From: Burkholderiales bacterium | GTDB lineage: Bacteria > Pseudomonadota > Gammaproteobacteria > Burkholderiales > SG8-39 | DNA length: 64,000 bases | NCBI GenBank assembly: GCA_014860445.1 | Contig: JACZJT010000032.1 | Location: forward strand, 138,268-202,267 | Reading direction: 5' to 3' | In this document: piece by piece, positions 45,278 to 54,491 of the stretch | Layout: each line of letters begins with the position of its first letter | How positions within the stretch are numbered: position 1 is the first letter of the stretch | The notes under the pieces: model-generated | What the model was told of the DNA's origin: nothing | Databases searched by the model: none | The model's input: only the letters and a program-made list of their open reading frames with translations | Made by a program: the position numbers and the translations under genes

Positions 45278-46267
45278 TTAGATACGAAGGCGAGCGCGCA
45301 ACTCCGAAGGCCTGAGATAAGCGGGTGACGGATTCCCTTCCAGGCTCCGCACCAGGTTGACGAGCCCATCGTTGATGGGCGTGGGCCATTTCTGCGCATG
45401 ACCCAAAGCGACGATCTCGCCGTTGATCTGATCGACCTCGGTCTTTCGGCCCATCTCAATGTCTACAACCATAGACGGATACGAGCCTTCCTGAATACCA
45501 TTCTTGACCTTCGCTATCCACCACGACAAAGGACCCCCGCGCAGGAGAATCTGACGGAAAAATTTGTACGGCAAGGGCATCGGAAGTTGAAACGGAATGC
45601 CTGCGTGCGATAACAGGCCGACCGCTTCGTCCAGCGCGGCGGCGTAAATCGCGCGCATATCCCGCTGCGTCAGCAAATCCCTGAAGCTTGTATGCGTGAT
45701 TGCACAAACCGGATTGGCAAGATTGATCAGAAGTTTTCCCCAGGCGGTGGCATGGCCGTCGGCTCTGATTACCCGCATATTGCTGTTATCGAACAGCCCA
45801 AGTAACTTCGGATCCGCACTATCGATTATCACCAGCGGCTTGGTCGTTATGTGCGTATGCAGTGGCGACAATAATTGCGCGTTGAACATCACGGTCATGT
45901 TAGCCACGCGGTCGGCGGGGTAGCGCTGCCTAATCCGGGGAAGTGCGCTAATCCCGTTGAGGGTAGGCACCAATGTCAGACCAGGGGGCAAGGTCGCGGG
46001 CAACTGCAGCAGAACGTCGTCGAGGGCCGCATGCTTGACGCAAATCAGCAGATAGTCGACCCCTGATACATCCAGTTTCGTCGTCAGTTCTGGTTTCGGC
46101 ACCACAAGCGGTGCACTGCCTAAAGCATTGTCCACCGTCAGCTGCGCCACGGACTGACACCGCGCTGTATTCCGATCACGTATAAGCAGCCGAACGGGTT
46201 GGTGTGCCGCCATCAGATAGCCAGCCAGCGTCGTGCCAACCGCTCCCGCGCCAACTGTCAGTATCAT
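45278..46267 (-). CDS. Ketopantoate reductase-family protein (ApbA/PanE)
   Basis: A 329-aa NAD(P)-dependent reductase. The nucleotide loop is MILTVGAGAVGTTLAGYL at the N-terminus; the C-terminal ApbA domain has GKLLINLANPVCAI. The ketopantoate reductase of pantothenate synthesis is in this family, but many paralogues act on other 2-oxo acids, and no pan genes are nearby, so the specific name is not assigned. It overlaps the upstream hypothetical gene by four bases (ATGA). Confidence 0.8.
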   Translation of the reverse strand: MILTVGAGAVGTTLAGYLMAAHQPVRLLIRDRNTARCQSVAQLTVDNALGSAPLVVPKPELTTKLDVSGVDYLLICVKHAALDDVLLQLPATLPPGLTLVPTLNGISALPRIRQRYPADRVANMTVMFNAQLLSPLHTHITTKPLVIIDSADPKLLGLFDNSNMRVIRADGHATAWGKLLINLANPVCAITHTSFRDLLTQRDMRAIYAAALDEAVGLLSHAGIPFQLPMPLPYKFFRQILLRGGPLSWWIAKVKNGIQEGSYPSMVVDIEMGRKTEVDQINGEIVALGHAQKWPTPINDGLVNLVRSLEGNPSPAYLRPSELRARLRI

Positions 46268-46620
46268 CGTCGTCCCGCTGTGCTTTGGTGCGCCATCAGG
46301 TATCGGTCCACAACCCGTTCATCGAACTTCGGTATTTTCGACACACCGCTCATATTGGCCATTGAACGGCCGCTTTTCAAGTAAGTTTGCTTCCGCTGCG
46401 ACTCGAGAGTGACTTTGGTGTTTTTGGGAAAGCCGACCTTTGCAGGAATTTCAATACATAGCGGCAATGAAAACACAAGCCACGAACTGCGGTTGAACGG
46501 CAGTTGTGCCGCGATGCCGGCCACTGACCACGCTTCGGTGTGCTTAACCATCCCACACTCGCGCCAGGCAAGTGCTTTCTGAAAATAAGCCCTGGCGCCG
46601 GGTTTTAGCTGGGGCGCCAT
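46264..46620 (-). CDS. Hypothetical protein, translationally coupled to the PanE-family gene
   Basis: I do not recognise this protein. The ATG at 46620 gives 118 aa; longer in-frame starts exist further upstream. The stop codon overlaps the start of the PanE-family gene (ATGA), which supports real translation. The sequence contains a mix of hydrophobic and basic segments (e.g. SWLVFSLPLCIEIPAKV) and no clear signal or catalytic motif. Its 5' end overlaps an opposite frame, so the exact start is uncertain. Confidence 0.45.
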   Translation of the reverse strand: MAPQLKPGARAYFQKALAWRECGMVKHTEAWSVAGIAAQLPFNRSSWLVFSLPLCIEIPAKVGFPKNTKVTLESQRKQTYLKSGRSMANMSGVSKIPKFDERVVDRYLMAHQSTAGRR

Positions 46621-46798
46621 GAGTGCGGTAATGCACAGACGCGCCGGTACGGAGAGGGCAATGTTCCAGCCACAGCCTGAACTCCCGGCCGAATTGCTGG
46701 ACGAGAAGACGATGCGCGTGCCCCGCAACAGCGCGGCGCGTTTTTCCACGTTGACCGCGCGAGCGATCCTCGCGCCACTACTTAATAGAGGAATTCCA

Positions 46799-47191
46799 AT
46801 GCTCAAGTACGAATTGCGGCAAGACGACGGGATGCTCGTGCTACATCCGGAAGGGCCGCTCGAGGCGGCAGACTTCACGACCCTGGCGCGAGACGTCGAT
46901 GCTTATCTGAAGCGGCACGGGGTGCTGCGCGGCGTATTGATCCGCGCAAAATCGTTCCCCGGCTGGAAAGACTTCGGCGCGCTGCTTGCGCACCTGAAAT
47001 TCCTCAAGGCGCATCTTCGGAGAATCGAAAAAGTTGCGATTGTTGCAGACGGCTCCATCGCTACGCTCATGCCGAATATTGCAAAACATTTTGTCCATGC
47101 GCAGGTGCAGCACTTCGATCTTGCGCACGAGGACGCGGCGTGGATCTGGCTCGAGCAAAGCGGGAATGCCGAGCTGCGCCCAGCCGCGTGA
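46799..47191 (+). CDS. SpoIIAA-like (STAS-related) protein
   Basis: A 130-aa protein of the SpoIIAA-like family: sequence LVLHPEGPLEAADFTTLARDVDAYL at the N-terminus, RRIEKVAIVADG in the middle and a C-terminal FDLAHEDAAWIWLEQ. This fold in small soluble proteins is related to STAS domains but usually lacks the phosphorylatable Ser. The start at 46799 has a good AGAGGA site; an in-frame extension of 60 codons upstream has no family support. Function unknown. Confidence 0.72.
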   Translation: MLKYELRQDDGMLVLHPEGPLEAADFTTLARDVDAYLKRHGVLRGVLIRAKSFPGWKDFGALLAHLKFLKAHLRRIEKVAIVADGSIATLMPNIAKHFVHAQVQHFDLAHEDAAWIWLEQSGNAELRPAA

Positions 47192-47238
47192 CACCATGTG
47201 CGCGCACTTTCCCTGAATGAGAGTAGTGTGTCGGCATT

Positions 47239-47787
47239 ATGAATATCGGTACCATTGGATCGGGTTCGAAAACGCACACCGCAATTCTCTTCGCCTACGT
47301 CGCCATTGTCGCCGCTCTCGCTGCATATGCGCAGCATACGTATGAACAGCTGAAGGATCAGCGCAGCGTCCCTGTCATTTTGCCTGGCTACGCGTTCTAC
47401 ATACTCGACGATTCGGACAAAGGAAGCGTGGTCCAGGCCACTGGCACCTGGCGTGTCACGAACGGCGCGATCCCTGCAATAGCCACACAGACCAGCACCA
47501 TCGAATGCAGGAAGACCGGGATGCAGTGCGTGGAGTCGACCGCAATGGTGTCCGTGCCAGAAAAGGGCTTTCTCGACGCAATTTCGACGGTGTTCGAAAT
47601 AGAACACTGGACCGATGCGGGAATCGTCACCAAGCCGGCGACTGGGCGGTGCACAACGCGTTTCGTGACCCTGGATCTCGTGAATCGATCGGTCACTAGC
47701 GTACTCACTGAAATTCCTGGCGTTGAGAAATGCAAGGAACAGCCGGGCACGCTCAAGCTTGAAGGCGGCGTGAAGATGCGGAAGTAG
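47239..47787 (+). CDS. Hypothetical single-pass membrane protein
   Basis: A 182-aa protein I do not recognise. It has an N-terminal membrane segment (about 14-32) and the rest would be periplasmic, with Cys residues in ECRKTGMQCVES, GRCTTRF and EKCKEQ that could form disulfides. No signal cleavage site is obvious. Predicted beta-rich domain. It stands between the SpoIIAA-like gene and hrpA. Plausible real gene by length and codon use; no function proposed. Confidence 0.5.
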   Translation: MNIGTIGSGSKTHTAILFAYVAIVAALAAYAQHTYEQLKDQRSVPVILPGYAFYILDDSDKGSVVQATGTWRVTNGAIPAIATQTSTIECRKTGMQCVESTAMVSVPEKGFLDAISTVFEIEHWTDAGIVTKPATGRCTTRFVTLDLVNRSVTSVLTEIPGVEKCKEQPGTLKLEGGVKMRK

Positions 47788-47996
47788 TCGCTAAATTCTG
47801 CTGAACGTCCAGATTCGCCCGGCACTCGGCATTTTCATCGGGCACCTGCCTTGGACTCACCCGGTTGTTCCCTACGCACCGGCTATTTTGTAATTCAAGC
47901 GTTCGGATTGTTTTCGTCGATTGACCGTCGCTACAGGCGTCCTTGGCACTGACATCCGGGCATTCCTGCGCGGGGGGCGCCTCCAGAGCCGGTAGA

Positions 47997-50900
47997 ATGC
48001 GCGGGGTGAAGCCCGAGCAAATCAACAGCAGGCGCAGGAATCCGCAGCAGCACCGATACTCAGCCGCCGAACTCACGCAGCGCCGCGCCGCACTGCCCAA
48101 GCCGGAGTACCCCGAAGAACTGCCGGTCAGCGCCAGGCGCGCCGACATCGCGCAGGCGATCGCCGCGCACCAGGTGGTCATTGTCTGCGGCGAGACCGGT
48201 TCGGGCAAAACCACACAGCTGCCGAAGATCCTGCTCGAGCTTGGCCGCGGCATCGACGGCCTCATCGGGCACACCCAGCCGCGGCGCATCGCGGCGCGTG
48301 CCACGGCGGCGCGCATCGCGCAGGAGCTGAAGACCGAGCTCGGCGGCGTGGTCGGTTACAAGATCCGCTTTAACGACAAGACCAGCCCGCGCTCCTATAT
48401 CAAACTCATGACCGACGGCATTCTGCTCGCCGAGACTCAGGGTGACCGCGATCTGCGCCAGTACGACGCGATCATCATCGACGAAGCGCATGAGCGCAGC
48501 CTCAACATCGATTTCCTGCTCGGCTACCTCAAGCAGCTGCTACCGCGGCGCCCCGATCTGAAACTGGTCGTCACCTCCGCAACCATAGACGCAGAGCGCT
48601 TCTCCAGGCATTTCGGCGACGCGCCGGTGATCGAGGTGTCCGGCAGGCTTTACCCCGTGGAGGTGCGCTACCGGCCGCTCGAGACGGTGAAGACGGCAGG
48701 TGGCGCCATGCCCCGCACCGGCGCAAACGATGCGCCGGATCTCGCAGATGCCATCGTCGACGCCGTGGACGAGGCTGCGCGCTGCGGTCCGGGCGACGTG
48801 CTGGTGTTCCTGCCGGGCGAGCGCGAGATTCGCGAAACCGCAGAGGCGCTGCGCAAGCACCATCCACCACACACGGAAATCCTGCCGTTGTACGCGCGCC
48901 TGTCGGCTGCGGAGCAGGAGCGGGTGTTCAAATCCCATGGCGGCCGGCGCATCGTGCTCGCCACCAACGTCGCCGAAACCTCGCTCACCGTGCCGGGCAT
49001 ACGCTACGTGGTCGATCCCGGCGAGGCGCGCATCAAGCGCTACAGCTTTCGCAACAAGGTCGAGCAACTGCAGATAGAAAAAATTTCACAGGCGAGCGCC
49101 AACCAGCGCGCCGGACGCTGCGGCCGCGTCGCAAGCGGTGTGTGCATACGCCTGTACGGCGAGGACGAGTTCAAGGCGCGTCCGGCCTACACCGAGCCCG
49201 AACTCCTGCGCTCTTCGCTCGCCGGGGTGATCCTGCGCATGAAGTCGCTGCGTCTGGGCGAAGTGGAGGACTTCCCGTTTCTCGACGCGCCGCTGCCCAA
49301 GGCGATCAGCGACGGCTACGGTCTGCTTGCCGAACTGGGCGCGGTGGACGAGTCGAACCAGCTCACCGAAATCGGCCGGCAGCTCGCGCGTGTGCCGCTC
49401 GATCCCTGCATTGCCCGCATGATCCTCGCGGCAAAGCAGGAGGGCAGCCTCGCCGAAGTGCTGATCATCGCCGCTGCGCTTTCGCTGCAGGACCCGCGCG
49501 AGCGTCCGATGGAGCGGGCCGGTTCCGCCGACGCCGCGCAGCTCAAGTTCGAAGACGAGAAATCCGATTTTCTCGCCTATCTCAAGCTCTGGAAGTTCTA
49601 CCAGGAGGCGCTGGCGCACAAGAAATCGAATCGCAAGCTGGCCGATCTGTGCCGCGAACATTTTCTGTCGTACAACCGCATGCGCGAATGGCTGGACATT
49701 CACAGCCAGCTGCATACCTTTGTCGCCGAGCTCGGCTGGAAGCTGTCGGGGAAGGAGGCGACGTACGCGCAGATCCATCGCGCATTGCTTGCGGGACTGC
49801 TCGGCAACGTCGGCTGCAAGTCCGAGGACAGCGAGCATTACCTCGGCGCGCGCGGGATCAAATTCCTGGTCCACCCGGGATCGGGCCTGGGCAAGAAAGC
49901 CGGGCGCTGGATCATGGCGGCGGAAATCACCGAGACCACGCGTTTGTACGCGCGCTGCGTCGCGCGCATCGAACCGGAATGGCTGGAGGGCATAGGGGCG
50001 CACCTGATCAAGCGCCATCAGTACGAGCCGCACTGGGAAAAGAAGCCCGCGCGCGTCGCCGCGTTCGAGCGCGCGACGCTGTACGGCATCCTGCTCTACG
50101 CAAAACGGCGCATCCATTACGGTCCGCTCGATCCGTCGGAATCACGCGGCATATTCATACGTCAGGCGCTGGTCGAGGGCGAGTACGAGACGCGTGCACC
50201 GTTTTTTCAGCACAACCGCAAGCTGATCCACGACATTGAGACGCTCGAGCACAAATCGCGTCGCCCCGACGTGCTCGTGGACGAGGAACTGATTGTCGCG
50301 TTTTACGACAGCCTGATTCCCGCGGGCATCCACAACGGCGCGGCCTTCGAGCACTGGCGGCGAGAAGCCGAGGCCGCGGCGAACAATCCGAAGCTGCTCT
50401 ACCTCAGGCGCGAAGACCTGATGCGCCACGAGGCCGCAGGCATCACCACGGCGCAGTTTCCGCACCAGCTCACCATCGGCGCACGCAACTACGCGCTCGA
50501 ATATCTGCACGACCCCGGCAATGCGCGCGACGGCCTCACGCTGACCGTACCGTTGATCGCGCTCAACCAGCTCTCGGCCAAGCCCTGCGACTGGCTGGTG
50601 CCCGGACTGCTGAAGGAAAAAGTCGCGTTGCTCGCGAAGACACTGCCGCAGAAAATCCGCCACAAGCTCGGGCCGCTGCCGGAGTTCGCCGAGGGTTTCG
50701 TCGCCGCAATGGCGCCGGTCGAGGCGCAGCGCAGGGACGAGCTTGCGCTGACCGAGGCCCTGGCCCGCTACGCGCGCGAGGAACTCAACCTGGTCGTGCC
50801 GCTGGATGGGTTTCGCCCGGAACTGCTGCCGGCGCATTTGAGCATGAATTTCCTGGTGGTCGACGAGCATGGCCGGCAACTCGCCATGGGCCGGAACCTG

Positions 50901-51827
50901 GCGCAATTGCGCGCCGAACTCGGCGAACAGGCGGGGGAGCAGTTCAGCGCCATCGCCCAGCCCAAGGCTGCGCTATCGGGAATCACAACGTGGAATTTCG
51001 GCGCGTTGCAGGAGATCATGGAAATCCGCCAGGGCGCGCAGACGCTGATCGGCTACCCGGCGCTCGTGGACCGCGGCGACAGCGTGGACCTGGAAGTGCT
51101 CGATGCGCCGCAGAAGGCGCGCGCGCTGCATCGCGACGGCCTGCGCCGCCTGTTCATGCTGCAACTGAAGGAGCAGACCAAATATCTGGAGAAGAACCTG
51201 CCCGGGCTGCGCGACATGGGCATGCAGTTCCTGCCGTTCGGCGACGCCGCGTCGTTGAAGGACCAGCTGCTGCGCGTGAGCTTCGATCGCGCCTGCATGG
51301 CCGAGCCCCTGCCCACGATGCAGGCGGAGTTTCTGCGCCGCTGCGACGAGGGCAAGACGCGGCTCTCGCTGCTCGCCCAGGAAATCTGCCGGCTGGTGGG
51401 CGGCATACTCACCGAGTATCAGGCGCTGCACAAGAAGCTGCAGGGGTTGAAGAATTTTCCGCAGGCGGCGCGCGAAATCGAGGAACAGCTCGCGCAGCTG
51501 CTGCCGAAGAATTTCATCGCGGCCAGTGCCTGGGAACGCCTGCAGCACTTTCCGCGCTATCTCAAGGCGGTGGCGCTGCGCCTGGACAAGCTGCGCGCAG
51601 ACCCCGCGCGTGACGCGCGCTTCGGCGCCGAGTTCAATCCGCTCTGGCAAATGTGGCAGCGCGAAGACCTGAAGCAGCGAAAACAGGGGGTGGCCGATCC
51701 GCAGCTGGAGCAGTTCCGCTGGCTGCTCGAGGAACTGCGCGTCTCGCTGTACGCGCAGGAATTGCGCACCCCGGTGCCGGTGTCGGTGAAACGGCTGCAG
51801 AAAATGTGGCAAGCTATGCAAAGATGA
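47997..51827 (+). CDS. hrpA: ATP-dependent RNA helicase HrpA (DEAH box)
   Basis: A 1276-aa RNA helicase, close to E. coli HrpA (about 1300 aa), which rescues stalled ribosomes. Motifs: GETGSGKTTQ (I), TQPRRIAAR (Ia), DEAHERS (II), VTSATID (III), NVAETSLTVPG (V) and QRAGRCGR (VI), then the C-terminal HA2/OB and DUF3418 regions. The frame is open 18 codons upstream; I chose the ATG at 47997. An alternative GTG start is at 48006. Stands alone, with a palindromic repeat at its 3' side. Confidence 0.95.
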   Translation: MRGVKPEQINSRRRNPQQHRYSAAELTQRRAALPKPEYPEELPVSARRADIAQAIAAHQVVIVCGETGSGKTTQLPKILLELGRGIDGLIGHTQPRRIAARATAARIAQELKTELGGVVGYKIRFNDKTSPRSYIKLMTDGILLAETQGDRDLRQYDAIIIDEAHERSLNIDFLLGYLKQLLPRRPDLKLVVTSATIDAERFSRHFGDAPVIEVSGRLYPVEVRYRPLETVKTAGGAMPRTGANDAPDLADAIVDAVDEAARCGPGDVLVFLPGEREIRETAEALRKHHPPHTEILPLYARLSAAEQERVFKSHGGRRIVLATNVAETSLTVPGIRYVVDPGEARIKRYSFRNKVEQLQIEKISQASANQRAGRCGRVASGVCIRLYGEDEFKARPAYTEPELLRSSLAGVILRMKSLRLGEVEDFPFLDAPLPKAISDGYGLLAELGAVDESNQLTEIGRQLARVPLDPCIARMILAAKQEGSLAEVLIIAAALSLQDPRERPMERAGSADAAQLKFEDEKSDFLAYLKLWKFYQEALAHKKSNRKLADLCREHFLSYNRMREWLDIHSQLHTFVAELGWKLSGKEATYAQIHRALLAGLLGNVGCKSEDSEHYLGARGIKFLVHPGSGLGKKAGRWIMAAEITETTRLYARCVARIEPEWLEGIGAHLIKRHQYEPHWEKKPARVAAFERATLYGILLYAKRRIHYGPLDPSESRGIFIRQALVEGEYETRAPFFQHNRKLIHDIETLEHKSRRPDVLVDEELIVAFYDSLIPAGIHNGAAFEHWRREAEAAANNPKLLYLRREDLMRHEAAGITTAQFPHQLTIGARNYALEYLHDPGNARDGLTLTVPLIALNQLSAKPCDWLVPGLLKEKVALLAKTLPQKIRHKLGPLPEFAEGFVAAMAPVEAQRRDELALTEALARYAREELNLVVPLDGFRPELLPAHLSMNFLVVDEHGRQLAMGRNLAQLRAELGEQAGEQFSAIAQPKAALSGITTWNFGALQEIMEIRQGAQTLIGYPALVDRGDSVDLEVLDAPQKARALHRDGLRRLFMLQLKEQTKYLEKNLPGLRDMGMQFLPFGDAASLKDQLLRVSFDRACMAEPLPTMQAEFLRRCDEGKTRLSLLAQEICRLVGGILTEYQALHKKLQGLKNFPQAAREIEEQLAQLLPKNFIAASAWERLQHFPRYLKAVALRLDKLRADPARDARFGAEFNPLWQMWQREDLKQRKQGVADPQLEQFRWLLEELRVSLYAQELRTPVPVSVKRLQKMWQAMQR

Positions 51828-51864
51828 GGGAGAGAGAACTAGCGCATGAGAGCCTCAAAAAATT

Positions 51865-51942
51865 GTCATTCCGAGGGCAAGGCCCGAGGAATCTGCTTTT
51901 GGGTTTGAAAAAAAGCAGATTCCTCCCTGCGGTCGGAATGAC
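51865..51942. repeat. Dispersed palindromic repeat, copy 2
   Basis: A 78-base imperfect palindrome bounded by GTCATTCCGAG and CGGAATGAC, with internal GAGGAATCTGCTTTT and AAAGCAGATTCCTC arms. It is the same element as 22247-22317 in a different locus, lying 38 bases after hrpA. It can fold into a long hairpin and may act as a terminator or be a non-autonomous mobile element. Confidence 0.8.
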
Positions 51943-51985
51943 AACAGCCGGGTAAACCGTGTAACGTATTTTGGAAAGATCAATC

Positions 51986-52720
51986 GTGAGTGAAATCACC
52001 AAAGCCCTGGTCAGGGCGCTCGTCAGCCTGCTGCATCCGCGCATGCTGTTGCTGATGCTCTGGCCGGTGGCCATCGCACTGGTCTTGTGGCTGGGGCTGG
52101 CGTTCGCATTCTGGTCCGAGGCGGCGGCCTGGCTGCAATCGCAATTTCAGCAGTCGGCGGTGATCGAATGGGCTATCACCGTCTGGCCGCTGACGCTCAT
52201 CGCGACGCACCTGGCCTGGGTGCTGCTCATCATGCTGTTTATCCCGCTGGTGCTGATCACCGCGGTGCTGATCATCGGCGTGTTCTCCATGCCTGCGATG
52301 GTCGCGCACCTAGCAGAGCGCGCGTATCCAAGGCTCGAGCAGCGCAGCGGCGGGTCCTTTGCCGGCAGCGTCTGGAACAGCATTGCCGCAGTGGGCTGGC
52401 TGACCTTGCTGGTCGTGCTGTCACTGCCGCTATGGTTGTTCCCGCCGCTATGGCCGGTGTTGCCCATCCTGCTGTTCGCCTACCTCAACCAGCGCGTGTT
52501 TCGCTATGACGCGCTGGCCGAACATGCCAGCGGCTGGGAGATGGAAACGCTGATCCGGCGCCATCGCCGGGAATTGTTTCTGCTGGGCATCGCGCTGGCG
52601 CTGATCGGCATGATTCCCATCTTGGGATTTTTCACGCCGGTGTACGGCGGTCTGGCGTTCATCCACTATTGCCTGGCGCGCCTGGCGCAACTGCGCGAGG
52701 AACCGGTAGCGACTCAATAA
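51986..52720 (+). CDS. EI24/CysZ-like membrane protein
   Basis: A 244-aa integral membrane protein of the EI24 family, to which CysZ (sulfate permease) belongs. Hydrophobic segments near residues 25-50, 65-95, 130-160 and 190-215. The start used is a GTG at 51986 with GGAAAG upstream; an in-frame TTG lies 15 bases further up. Its stop is 12 bases before the CinA-like gene, suggesting an operon. The substrate is unknown. Confidence 0.78.
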   Translation: MSEITKALVRALVSLLHPRMLLLMLWPVAIALVLWLGLAFAFWSEAAAWLQSQFQQSAVIEWAITVWPLTLIATHLAWVLLIMLFIPLVLITAVLIIGVFSMPAMVAHLAERAYPRLEQRSGGSFAGSVWNSIAAVGWLTLLVVLSLPLWLFPPLWPVLPILLFAYLNQRVFRYDALAEHASGWEMETLIRRHRRELFLLGIALALIGMIPILGFFTPVYGGLAFIHYCLARLAQLREEPVATQ

Positions 52721-52731
52721 GGAGCACAGCG

Positions 52732-53508
52732 ATGCCCATCGGCGCCCTGATCATCGGCGATGAAATCATGCGCGGCAAACGCCAGGACAAGCACCTGGCG
52801 CAGTTGATCGCGATCCTGCGCAAGCGCGGCCTGGTGCTCGCCTGGTGCCAGTACCTCGGCGACGACCCCGCCTTGATTACGGCGACGCTCAAGCGCCTGT
52901 TCGCGGGACCGGATATCGTGTTCAGCTTCGGCGGCATCGGCGCGACCCCCGATGACCATACGCGCGCCTGCGCCGCGGCCGCGGCCGGCGTGGACCTGGT
53001 GCTGCATCCGGAGGCCGAAGCGGAAATCCGCGGCCGCTTCGGCGTCGACACCACGCCCAACCGCCTCAAGATGGGCGAATTTCCGCGCGGCGCGCAAACC
53101 ATACCCAACGACTACAACCGCATCCGCGGATTTTCGCTGGGAGAACATCATTTCGTTCCAGGCTTCCCGATCATGGCCTGGCCCATGGTCGAGTGGGTGC
53201 TGGACCATCGTTATCCCCACCTGTTCAACTCGCAGGCGGAAGCCGAGGCCTCCATCATGGTGTACGACTCGGCAGAGAGCACGCTCACGCCGCTCATGGA
53301 AGCGGTCGAGGCCAGATATCCCGGGCTCAAGGTATTCAGTCTGCCAAGCGTGGGCGAGGGCGGCCGGCGCCGGCATATCGAGTTGGGCGTGCGCGGCGCG
53401 CCCGAAGCCGTGCCGGCTGCGCTGGATGAACTAGAGCGCGGCGTGATCGAGGCCGGCGGGAACTGGGAGGCGCACATCGCAGATTCGACTCAGGGAACGG
53501 CACCATGA
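52732..53508 (+). CDS. CinA-like molybdopterin-binding domain protein
   Basis: A 258-aa protein with the MoCF/CinA N-terminal fold: IGALIIGDEIMRG, FSFGGIGATPDDHTR (the GGxGxTxDD-type motif) and a further VPGFPIMAWPMVE. It lacks the C-terminal amidase domain of CinA, so it is the short form. The start uses a good AAGGAG; its stop overlaps the HpcH/HpaI aldolase start by four bases (ATGA). The link between this domain and an aldolase is not explained by known pathways. Confidence 0.8.
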   Translation: MPIGALIIGDEIMRGKRQDKHLAQLIAILRKRGLVLAWCQYLGDDPALITATLKRLFAGPDIVFSFGGIGATPDDHTRACAAAAAGVDLVLHPEAEAEIRGRFGVDTTPNRLKMGEFPRGAQTIPNDYNRIRGFSLGEHHFVPGFPIMAWPMVEWVLDHRYPHLFNSQAEAEASIMVYDSAESTLTPLMEAVEARYPGLKVFSLPSVGEGGRRRHIELGVRGAPEAVPAALDELERGVIEAGGNWEAHIADSTQGTAP

Positions 53509-54272
53509 AAAACAATCGCATGAAGGAAAAGCTGCAGGCGGGCGAACCCGTATTCGGCGTCTCGGTGATGATACCCTCGCCGCAGATCGTGGAAATGATC
53601 GCCGCCGCCGGCTTCGACTGGGTGCTGCTCGATTGCGAACACGGCACGCTCACGCTGGAGAGCGTGGAGCTGATGGCGATGGCCGCGGAAGCCAGCGGCA
53701 TCACCGCGATCGCGCGTCCGATGACGCGCAGCGCCGAGCACATTCTGCAGGTGCTCGACCGCGGCGTGATGGGCGTGCAGGTGCCGCACGTGAATACTGC
53801 GGAGGAAGCGCGCGAGGTGATCGCCGCGGTGAAATACCATCCCGCCGGGCGCCGCGGGCTCGCCGCCGGGACCCGCGCCGCGAATTACGATGCGCACGGC
53901 ACGCTCGCGGACTACGTCAAGGCCGCCAACGCCGCCACGCTGATCGCGATCCAGCTGGAAGACCAGGCCGCGATCGACAATATCGACGCGCTGCTGCAGG
54001 TGGAGGGCATCGACGTCTTCTTCATCGGACCGTCCGACCTGTCGCAATCCATGGGTCATCCGGGCAATCCCAAGGCGCCCGCGGTGGCGCAGGCGATCGA
54101 GTCCAGCCTGCGCAAAATGGTGGCGGCGGGCCGCACGCCCGGCATGCCCGCGACGGCCGAGAACGTGCATGAGGCCGTGGGCAAGGGCGTGCGCTACATC
54201 TATACGCACCTGCCGCGGCTTTTGTCGGGCAGCGCGAAAGCCTATCTGGCGAAGGCGAAAGGGCAGGGCTGA
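53505..54272 (+). CDS. HpcH/HpaI-family aldolase
   Basis: A 255-aa class II-type pyruvate-dependent aldolase. The signature is GFDWVLLDCEHGTL, with the metal-binding residues in AIQLEDQAA and GPSDLSQSMG. The family cleaves 4-hydroxy-2-oxo acids, such as 2,4-dihydroxyhept-2-enedioate, to pyruvate plus an aldehyde. It overlaps the CinA-like gene by four bases. Exact substrate unknown; aromatic-degradation products or 2-keto-sugar acids are plausible. Confidence 0.85.
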   Translation: MKNNRMKEKLQAGEPVFGVSVMIPSPQIVEMIAAAGFDWVLLDCEHGTLTLESVELMAMAAEASGITAIARPMTRSAEHILQVLDRGVMGVQVPHVNTAEEAREVIAAVKYHPAGRRGLAAGTRAANYDAHGTLADYVKAANAATLIAIQLEDQAAIDNIDALLQVEGIDVFFIGPSDLSQSMGHPGNPKAPAVAQAIESSLRKMVAAGRTPGMPATAENVHEAVGKGVRYIYTHLPRLLSGSAKAYLAKAKGQG

Positions 54273-54319
54273 TACACGGCGTCTCGTCCGCTAGCGGCCC
54301 GCGCCTGAACTGCGCCGGG

Positions 54320-54335
54320 TGGCAGTTCGCGTGCA
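54320..54335 (+). promoter_or_regulatory. Candidate sigma-54 promoter upstream of the FIST gene
   Basis: TGGCAGTTCGCGTGCA keeps the invariant GG-N10-GC spacing and matches 9 of 11 consensus positions of the -24/-12 element. It lies about 157 bases before the FIST start, and a sigma-54 activator is the next gene. Eye-made match only. Confidence 0.35.
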
Positions 54336-54491
54336 GGAAAAGGCAGCGGGCATCGGTGCCGTGCGTATTGTCGCGAGCCCTCGAATCGGCGTAGTATTCC
54401 CGGTGCGGTGCCCATACTCCCGCAGCGCAAGAACGGGAGACCCTGCACCGGCCTGAACTGCAGGCGCCACAGAACGCCCCGGGAGGACGCT

